Of a stretch of 9,404 nucleotides of DNA, positions 1 to 6,158 are shown piece after piece. The notes under the pieces are model-generated. The model worked only from the letters and a program-made list of their open reading frames with translations. It had not been told where the DNA came from and did not search any database. Position numbers and translations under genes: made by a program. Source of the stretch: Ktedonobacter racemifer (GTDB lineage: Bacteria > Chloroflexota > DTOL01 > JACQYG01); the NCBI GenBank assembly GCA_020723545.1, contig DYIS01000085.1, positions 1 to 9,404 on the forward strand, given 5' to 3'. Positions within the stretch are counted from its first letter, which is position 1. Each line of letters opens with the position of its first letter.

Positions 1-1653
1 GCCGCGCTGACCATTTGGCGAATACCGGTGAAGCTACGCCAGGGAGTGAATCAGGCGCTCAGTGATCCCAGCTTTCAAGCTGATCTGCTACTGTCACTCT
101 GGTTCTTGGCACCGGTGCTGCTCCAGATTCGCCACTCCACCCCTGTACACCAGCACTACTTGGTGATCGCCTATCCGGCGCAGTTCATAGCTATCGCGAG
201 GTTGGTCGACGCAGCGGTGAATGTTGGCCGCTATAAAGTAAGTCAGGTATTATGGCTTGGATCTCGCAGTTGGTTCTGGCGGGCCTTGAAGCTGACGGTC
301 CTGGCATTGGTTGCCGTCACCGCCTCATCACAGGCCTACGTGACTCTACACTTTTTCTCATTCCTTGAAACTCACAGCGCCACAACGACGTACGGTGTAC
401 CTTTGCGATACCTCAAGAGGGTTGCGCGATCGGTGGACCGCTTGACTCAGGCAGAACAGCGACAGGTTACGATCCTGTCGCAGGGTGATGATGGCGCCGC
501 GCACCGGTTACGCGCCGTATTGACGTACCTGCGGGGCAGCGGGGCAACCGACCAGAAGTTGCGGGTGGAGCCCGCCCTGGTGATGCCGAACCAAAGTGGC
601 TCCCGGCAGCTCTACCTGACTTGGCCGGGAGGCCACAACCTCGACCTTCTGCCTGGCACGCTGTCTGCCTTGGCAGTGGAACTGGCCGACGAGGCTGTCT
701 TTCTTCCTGGTGGAAAGTTGGCGTTTCGTTTCTACATTGCTTCCGACCAGAAGACCTGGGGGCGGCTTCCGACGGCGCAAGCGCGGGGCTGGCCACTAAG
801 GTTGCAGAACGGCGTGGAGCTACTCGCGGTGAGCTACGACCGGCGAGCTGAGGTGGGTAGCGTGCTCTCTGTTTCGTATCTTTGGCGTGTCGCGTCGACA
901 TCAACCATCACCGAAGGTGAGACAGTGTTCTTCACGCACTTGACTGACAGAAGTTGGCAGGTCTTGGGAGCCCAGGACCGAATCGATTGGCCCAGGGCGA
1001 GCTGGCAGCCAGGCGATGTGGTGCTGAGCTGGAATAGCATCCCCGTAAGCCTGAGGGCGCCTCTCAGCCAGGGCTGGATACTCCTGGGCATGTACTCCAC
1101 CGATACTCTGGAAAGAGAGCGAATCAGCGATGCGCAAGGTTTAGCCCTGGGAGACAGCCTGCGCTTGGGTCCGATAAAGGTTGTGGACAAAGGGTTCAGC
1201 CAGCGCTGCTCGGGGCTCTTCTCGAATACACGGTTGAATGCCATGCTTGGGGACAAGATTCTGCTCATTGGCGCAAACCTGCCCAGATTCGCGCTCCACC
1301 CCGGACAGGTAGCTGCCATCTCGTTGCACTGGCAGGCCGTAAACCCGCCGGTCGAGGACTTTACTGTGTTCGTGCATCTGCTGGATCGGAATGGCAGGAT
1401 CGTTGCCCAGGACGACGGTGAGCCCCGCGGTGACCTCTACCCCACGTCCCTTTGGGACGGAGGCGAATGCGTCGAGGATCCCCGGCAACTGACGCTGCCA
1501 AGGGAGCTACCAGCCGGGCAGTACCAGGTTGTCGCCGGCATGTATGACCGTGCCACCGGAGTCAGGCTGTCCGTGAGAGAGGGACCATACGCGCGGGGTA
1601 GCGACCTGGTTTCTGTGGGGTCACTGAACGTTGTTGCTGCATCTTCGCCTTGA
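1..1653 (+). CDS. GT39/ArnT-like membrane glycosyltransferase, C-terminal part (5' truncated by window edge)
   Basis: The frame is open from base 1 (first residues AALTIWRIP), so the GTG at 28 is probably not the true start. It matches the second half of the complete type A protein at 4129-6123: WFLAPVLLQIRHSTPVHQHY here pairs with WSVTPFLPLVWHSAPIYLSY there, which predicts about 300 residues missing upstream. Counting from the first codon, membrane segments lie near residues 29-43, 54-67 and 96-113. A soluble part follows, with a YGVPL motif near 131. Two beta-sandwich modules come next, about 265-394 and 411-544. The second has the full signature: FTVFVHLLD, AQDDGEPRG, YPTSLW, PAGQY, GMYD. 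The catalytic first loop with its acidic residue would be upstream, so activity cannot be judged. From the family, I infer transfer of a sugar from a lipid carrier on the outer face of the membrane. Two modules instead of one is unusual among its neighbours. Confidence 0.85.
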   Translation, partial: AALTIWRIPVKLRQGVNQALSDPSFQADLLLSLWFLAPVLLQIRHSTPVHQHYLVIAYPAQFIAIARLVDAAVNVGRYKVSQVLWLGSRSWFWRALKLTVLALVAVTASSQAYVTLHFFSFLETHSATTTYGVPLRYLKRVARSVDRLTQAEQRQVTILSQGDDGAAHRLRAVLTYLRGSGATDQKLRVEPALVMPNQSGSRQLYLTWPGGHNLDLLPGTLSALAVELADEAVFLPGGKLAFRFYIASDQKTWGRLPTAQARGWPLRLQNGVELLAVSYDRRAEVGSVLSVSYLWRVASTSTITEGETVFFTHLTDRSWQVLGAQDRIDWPRASWQPGDVVLSWNSIPVSLRAPLSQGWILLGMYSTDTLERERISDAQGLALGDSLRLGPIKVVDKGFSQRCSGLFSNTRLNAMLGDKILLIGANLPRFALHPGQVAAISLHWQAVNPPVEDFTVFVHLLDRNGRIVAQDDGEPRGDLYPTSLWDGGECVEDPRQLTLPRELPAGQYQVVAGMYDRATGVRLSVREGPYARGSDLVSVGSLNVVAASSP

Positions 1654-1678
1654 CGCTGAGGATCCGCAACTATATACT
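1650..1678 (+). promoter_or_regulatory. sigma70-like promoter candidate for the 1735 gene
   Basis: TTGACG at 1650-1655 matches the -35 consensus at five of six positions. TATACT at 1673-1678 matches the -10 consensus at five of six. The spacer is exactly 17 bases. The -35 box overlaps the TGA stop of the upstream gene at 1651-1653. Transcription would begin near 1685 and leave a leader of about 50 bases. This suggests that the 1735 gene can start its own transcript rather than rely only on read-through. It is a sequence match only. Confidence 0.55.
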
Positions 1679-1718
1679 ATCGGGGCTACTCAGTACCACC
1701 TTCGGCCGTGGCTACTCC

Positions 1719-1726
1719 GGGAAGGA
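1719..1726 (+). promoter_or_regulatory. ribosome binding site for the 1735 start
   Basis: GGGAAGGA, with core AAGGA at 1722-1726, ends eight bases before the ATG at 1735. This spacing supports 1735 over the next in-frame ATG at 1744. A two-codon frame, ATG GCT TGA at 1726-1734, lies between the site and the start and ends directly against it. Confidence 0.6.
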
Positions 1727-1734
1727 TGGCTTGA

Positions 1735-4125
1735 ATGAACCAAATGGATACGATTTCCGGGCCTAGGCTGCAGGTTGCTATCCACAACCGGGCCAAAGGT
1801 TTTCCGTCAGTGATCTGGCAAGCAGGAGCGGTTTTTGCCTTCGCCCTGCTCCTGTACAGTCGTTCGTTAGAGATGACCTTCGTTGGCGATAGCGCCGCGC
1901 AGTTCCGCTGGATGGAATCGCAATCCTACGCCTCTCTGTTCATGGCCAAGGCCTGGATCTACCGTCCACTGGTTTTCGTGCTATGGAAACTGATTCTCGC
2001 CCTAACTGGGCGATACGACCCTTTTATCTACATGCTGCCCAATCTCCTGGTCCATGCCCTCAACGCGGTCTTGGTTTATCTGCTGGCACGTCACTTTACC
2101 GGCACTAACGCCGTGGCGTTGATGGCAGGCTTGCTTTTTGCTTCTCATCCTTATCACGTGCAGATCGCTTGGGTAGAGGTATTGTTCCACCCTTTGATGA
2201 CCTTCCTTGTCCTGCTGAGCTTTTGGTTACATACCCTTGCGAACGGCCACGGCAAACGGTCACGTTTGTTTCTTCTCGGAAGCTATCTCGCCCTGGGGCT
2301 GGCCTTCTTTGCCCACGAAAGCGGAGTAGTGGGTGCCATCTTGATCGTCTTCTATGATGTTCTCTTTGGCCGCTTGACTGCAAGGTCTTGGAGGACGTGG
2401 AGTCTTCGGGTCGCTCCATATATTGTGGCTACGGGTGCCTACTTCGCCTGGTGGTGGAAGCTACCTGTTGTTGCAGAATTCGCTCCTTCCCCTCCTTCTT
2501 CCTGGGTGGAGATATTGATGAACATCCTGCCCTTTCTTCAGGGGCTGGTCTATCCGGTGGCACCAATTGCATCCCTTTTGCGGGATTGGCTTGGCCTGAG
2601 CCGCCAGGTTGCCTTGCTTCTCATAGCGACCCCTACTCTTCTAGGCCTTTCTCTAGTCTACAGCAGAAGCCGGATGAGGAACATGTTCTACCTATCTTTG
2701 ATCTGGTGGACTATCGGTGTTACACCTCCCTCTCTACTGCTGAGCTCAGGATACGTGGAGAGCGGGTCAAGGCTCTTTTACCTGGCTGCCGTGAGTTCCA
2801 GCCTCGTATGGGCTGGGGCACTCCTTCCCCTGGGCCACAGTGTGGCAAAGAGGCTTGTTTTCTGGGGGAGGGCGGTCCGTCCGCCTGTGGCTACTGTATT
2901 CTTGCTGTCGCTCATTCTTGTCCCGTCGGTCGTGTTCACCCTTGATCGTGTAGCCCTCTTTGAAAGAGGCTCTCGGTTCATTCGCCAGATCGGCCAAAGC
3001 GCGGCTCAGGAGTCGCCACAGGCGAAGATTATCTACGTCAACCTCCCGAACTACTTGAACCGAGAAGCTCCGTATCCACTCGGCAATTTCGGCATGGTTC
3101 TAATACACAACTATGTGTCCATCCGAGATGTCGTTCGGGTGAACAGCGGCCAGGAACGAGACGTGACGGCTTATGTTTCAAAAGAACTGATAGCTGAAGG
3201 TGTAGGCTCTCACCCTCGTGAGGACACGCTAGTCTGGTCGTACTTCACGTATGGGAAGTCCATAGCCGCAGACGAGTTCTTGAGGAATGCCATCCTGGCC
3301 GATCAAACCTTTATTTTCGACCCCGGTGACTGGCAGGTGAAAGCCCTGGATTCATTCGTCGCTTCGTGGCCACCAGTGGCATTTGCCCAGGGCGTTAAGG
3401 CGCGCCTGCAGCAACGGACACAGGCCTATCTTTCCATTCAAGGCTGGGACGCCTCTATGCAACTGTCGCCTCGCTCCGCCGTCAAGCCCTTTGACGGGAG
3501 AAAGGTGCTTGTGCTCCCCGAGAACGCTCAGCATGATGCGATTATGGTTTTCACTGATATCGAAGATTCTACGCTTACCTTACTTCACAGTGTTTATCCT
3601 GAAGGAAGGCTCTCGTTGCAGGCTAGGTACGGCGGAAAACCGGCCGTCGCTTTTGAGGTGCCAGCGTACGTCACACCGAGAGTGACGCCGCAGCATCGTT
3701 TGCTATCGAGCCTTGGCAACCAGGTGGGGCTGGTGGGTTTCGATCTGGATACAAAGCACTATCGACCTGGCGACACGATACACTTGGCTCTCTACTGGCG
3801 GCCTTTACGGAAAATGAAGGAGAGCTACACCGTCTTCACGCATGTGGTCGGCCCTCTCAACCCGGAGACGGGCAATCCCATTTGGGGTCAAGCGGATATG
3901 CTACCCGGCGCAGGCTCCTATCCTACCAATAATTGGGATAAGGGGGAAATGATTATCGACCGCTATGCTATCCCTCTGAGAGAGGACACTCCACCAGGCA
4001 AGTACGAGCTAGAGATCGGGATGTATCTGCTCAAAACGGGCAAGCGGCTTCCCGTTGTGGTTGGAGATCTCAACACAGAAACCGATAGAGTATTGCTCGC
4101 GACTATTGACATCTGGGGGCGGTGA
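1735..4125 (+). CDS. TMTC-like GT-C membrane protein with C-terminal beta-sandwich (type B, degenerate first acidic motif)
   Basis: This 796-residue protein has about 12-13 membrane segments in residues 28-402. A soluble part of about 250 residues follows, then a beta-sandwich module at about 658-792. The N-terminal half resembles TMTC/GT39-type GT-C enzymes: an acidic residue in the first outer loop (D52), YRP at 76-78, a PNLLVH segment near 102-107 and HESG at 194-197. Its paralog at 6159-8558 aligns throughout. That paralog has the acidic pair DD where this one has G51-D52, and a histidine where this one has M100. In PMT/ArnT-like enzymes the first acid of the pair is the likely catalytic one, so this copy may be inactive, altered or a partner subunit. 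The C-terminal module reads YTVFTHVVG, GQADMLPG, SYPTNNW, PPGKY and GMYLLKT. DGRKVLVLP at 587-595 is identical in the paralog. The next gene begins immediately after its stop. Sugar and acceptor are unknown. Confidence 0.85.
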   Translation: MNQMDTISGPRLQVAIHNRAKGFPSVIWQAGAVFAFALLLYSRSLEMTFVGDSAAQFRWMESQSYASLFMAKAWIYRPLVFVLWKLILALTGRYDPFIYMLPNLLVHALNAVLVYLLARHFTGTNAVALMAGLLFASHPYHVQIAWVEVLFHPLMTFLVLLSFWLHTLANGHGKRSRLFLLGSYLALGLAFFAHESGVVGAILIVFYDVLFGRLTARSWRTWSLRVAPYIVATGAYFAWWWKLPVVAEFAPSPPSSWVEILMNILPFLQGLVYPVAPIASLLRDWLGLSRQVALLLIATPTLLGLSLVYSRSRMRNMFYLSLIWWTIGVTPPSLLLSSGYVESGSRLFYLAAVSSSLVWAGALLPLGHSVAKRLVFWGRAVRPPVATVFLLSLILVPSVVFTLDRVALFERGSRFIRQIGQSAAQESPQAKIIYVNLPNYLNREAPYPLGNFGMVLIHNYVSIRDVVRVNSGQERDVTAYVSKELIAEGVGSHPREDTLVWSYFTYGKSIAADEFLRNAILADQTFIFDPGDWQVKALDSFVASWPPVAFAQGVKARLQQRTQAYLSIQGWDASMQLSPRSAVKPFDGRKVLVLPENAQHDAIMVFTDIEDSTLTLLHSVYPEGRLSLQARYGGKPAVAFEVPAYVTPRVTPQHRLLSSLGNQVGLVGFDLDTKHYRPGDTIHLALYWRPLRKMKESYTVFTHVVGPLNPETGNPIWGQADMLPGAGSYPTNNWDKGEMIIDRYAIPLREDTPPGKYELEIGMYLLKTGKRLPVVVGDLNTETDRVLLATIDIWGR

Positions 4126-4128
4126 GTG

Positions 4129-6123
4129 ATGGTAAAGAGCAGGCTCACTCAGTGGTTGATGGTCACTAGCAAGCAGACCTGGGCTTTGATCTTAATCCTT
4201 ATCGTCGCTGCTGTGCTGCGGCTCAGCCAAGTCGGAGCCAGCGAGTTCCAATTCGACGAGGCTAACGTATTGAACATCGCCGCCTCCATCGCTGATGGCC
4301 GGGCCTTGCCCTCGGCCGGGCACTGGACATCCATCGGCATCCGCAATACTCCGCTGCTCTCCTACCTGTGGGCTCTCCCAATATTAATTTCGAGAAACCC
4401 GAGCTTGATCGTTGGCCTTTCTGCGCTTCTGGATACACTGGCCATTTTACTCACTTACAAATTTGTGGCTAAGTTCTTTAGCATACAAGCAGGCTTAGCG
4501 GCCGCTCTACTCTTTGCCACGGGTCCGTGGGCTATTCATTGGTCGCGCCGGGTAGCGCCTCAAAACCTCCCAATCATCACCATTCTGTTGCTGACTTTCT
4601 TGTACTTTCTGGTGATCCAAAGGCGCTCTTGGGCAGTAGTGCCTTTCATGATCGCCCTGGGCCTGGGCTTTCAGACGCAGATCAAGACCGCCTTCTATGG
4701 CCCGGCAGTTATCCTGACTCTCTTGATTTATCGTGACCGTCTCCGGTGGCGCCCGCTTCTGGTTGGTCTTAGCCTCTTGGCACTGCTGGTGATCCCATAT
4801 GGCATCTATATCCTGGGCAGTTGGGGCGAGATCTGGAGTGCTCTCTCACGCAATGTCCTCAAGAACCCATCGGCACTAGATGGACGGGCCTTGCAGTATT
4901 GGCTTTGGATCGTTTCCGGAGCCCATCTGGAGGATGGGTTGGGTGCAGCAGCCCATCTGTATTCTCCCTACGCCCAACTCCTGGGTGGAGTCACCATCTT
5001 TGTCGGCCTCTTGACGCTGCTCGGCCTGGGCGTGGCGTTGTCGAAGGCCATCAGGTGGCCAAAAACCCACGAGAACTATGTGCTCTTGCTGATATGGTCC
5101 GTCACCCCGTTTCTGCCGCTGGTCTGGCACTCAGCGCCGATCTACCTGTCTTATTTGACTAATCTCTTCCCATTGCCTTTCATCTGGTGCGGGATTGGGG
5201 CGGCGGCTGCCCTGAGTCAAGGCAGAAGGCTGGTTTCCTACGCGGTCGCCGCCGGGCTTTTGGCCTCATTGGTGGTTCAAGCTGCGAGTGTCTCCGTCTT
5301 TTATGGGTATCTGAACCGCTACGGGACATTGGGCGGATACGGCCGCCCCCTGGGGCACTGGCTGGCTATCGCCGATGGCGCTCGAAAACAAGCCGCGCGC
5401 GCGGGGCTTACCGAGTTGGCGGTCATCGCCCCCGGGACGGCCCCAGCCTCCGAGGGCCCTCCTGCTACTCTGAGCTATCTCCTCAACCGGAGCCTTGATC
5501 TGTATTTCCTCGGTCGAGGTGACACGCGCTCGGTCTTGCTTTCCAGCGAGCGCAACCGCCTCTATCTGGTGATGAAAGGCGATGGCGAGGTCCGGCGCTT
5601 CCTGGGTGCTTTGGGTGAATCCAAGGGTGATCTGGTCTTGGCCGATGGTCTTGTTGTGTCATTCTTTGTCCTCAGCGCCCACCCGCTGGATCATTGGTTG
5701 GCACTGCCAAGCGAGACCCTGGATGTCCGCTTGGAAAATGGGGTGGTCTTTGAAGGATACGACCTGCCAGCCGAGGTGCGACTAGGCGACAGGCTCCAGA
5801 TCGTGACCTACTGGCGATTCGACACTGTGAACGCCAGGGACCGCCAGGGCTACTGGCAAGGGTTCGCCCACTTTGTCGATGGGTCAGGGAAGCGTTGGTC
5901 ACAACAAGATGCCTTCGGGCTGGATAGCAATCGGTGGAGAAACGGAGACATCTTGGTCCAGTGGTACGAGATGGGCGTGCCGACCGACGCTCCTCCTGGT
6001 GATTACCGCATTCATCTGGGATTGTACTCCTTGTGGGACGGCCATCGTGCCGCCATCTTGGATGCATCAGGGCAAAAGGCCGGGGATCACATTGCCCTGG
6101 GCCCGGTTAAGGTCGGCAAATAG
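4129..6123 (+). CDS. GT39/ArnT-like membrane glycosyltransferase with C-terminal beta-sandwich (type A, complete)
   Basis: The protein has 664 residues from the ATG at 4129. A GTG at 4126 just before it is an alternative that adds one residue; positions below count from that GTG. The first membrane segment (19-36) is followed by the loop motif EFQFDEA with D44-E45, the acidic pair expected in PMT/ArnT-type GT-C enzymes that use polyprenyl-phosphate sugars. WAIHWSRR at 135-142 and about ten further membrane segments reach to about residue 395. YGRPL at 405-409 opens the soluble part, which ends in one beta-sandwich module at about 533-663 (TYWR, FAHFVD, SQQDAFG, PPGDY, LGLYS, LGPVKV). A G-rich tract at 4115-4122 lies nine bases or less before the ATG and overlaps the end of the preceding gene, which stops at 4125, so translational coupling is likely. 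It is the complete counterpart of the truncated gene at 1-1653, whose first module resembles its single module. Acceptor and sugar are unknown. Confidence 0.87.
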   Translation: MVKSRLTQWLMVTSKQTWALILILIVAAVLRLSQVGASEFQFDEANVLNIAASIADGRALPSAGHWTSIGIRNTPLLSYLWALPILISRNPSLIVGLSALLDTLAILLTYKFVAKFFSIQAGLAAALLFATGPWAIHWSRRVAPQNLPIITILLLTFLYFLVIQRRSWAVVPFMIALGLGFQTQIKTAFYGPAVILTLLIYRDRLRWRPLLVGLSLLALLVIPYGIYILGSWGEIWSALSRNVLKNPSALDGRALQYWLWIVSGAHLEDGLGAAAHLYSPYAQLLGGVTIFVGLLTLLGLGVALSKAIRWPKTHENYVLLLIWSVTPFLPLVWHSAPIYLSYLTNLFPLPFIWCGIGAAAALSQGRRLVSYAVAAGLLASLVVQAASVSVFYGYLNRYGTLGGYGRPLGHWLAIADGARKQAARAGLTELAVIAPGTAPASEGPPATLSYLLNRSLDLYFLGRGDTRSVLLSSERNRLYLVMKGDGEVRRFLGALGESKGDLVLADGLVVSFFVLSAHPLDHWLALPSETLDVRLENGVVFEGYDLPAEVRLGDRLQIVTYWRFDTVNARDRQGYWQGFAHFVDGSGKRWSQQDAFGLDSNRWRNGDILVQWYEMGVPTDAPPGDYRIHLGLYSLWDGHRAAILDASGQKAGDHIALGPVKVGK

Positions 6124-6134
6124 AATCATATGAT
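6107..6134 (+). promoter_or_regulatory. weak promoter candidate before the second type B gene
   Basis: TATGAT at 6129-6134 matches the -10 consensus at five of six positions. The best -35 with reasonable spacing is TTAAGG at 6107-6112, three of six, with a 16-base spacer. The -10 lies inside a perfect ten-base palindrome, ATCATATGAT at 6125-6134, which could instead be a small operator. The site is in the gap after the 6123 stop, in the same relative place as the stronger candidate at 1650-1678. Confidence 0.3.
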
Positions 6135-6158
6135 GCTTAGCGCAGATCCTGAAACTCC

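Noticed and set aside
834..1319. Open frame of 161 codons on the - strand
   Set aside because: It lies wholly inside the type A coding region, which has clear homology to its neighbours. Its product is rich in Arg, Pro and Ser with no recognisable motif.
2388..2945. Open frame of 185 codons on the + strand inside the first type B gene
   Set aside because: It is an out-of-frame shadow. The overlapping frame encodes the conserved membrane segments, and this one has no recognisable domain.
4106..4111. Perfect -35 hexamer TTGACA at the end of the first type B gene
   Set aside because: No acceptable -10 box lies 15-19 bases downstream, and the next gene starts within 20 bases, so it is most likely chance.
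5672..6067. Open frame of 131 codons on the - strand
   Set aside because: It is antisense to the beta-sandwich module of the type A gene, has an Arg-rich and low-complexity composition, and has no ribosome binding site that I can defend.
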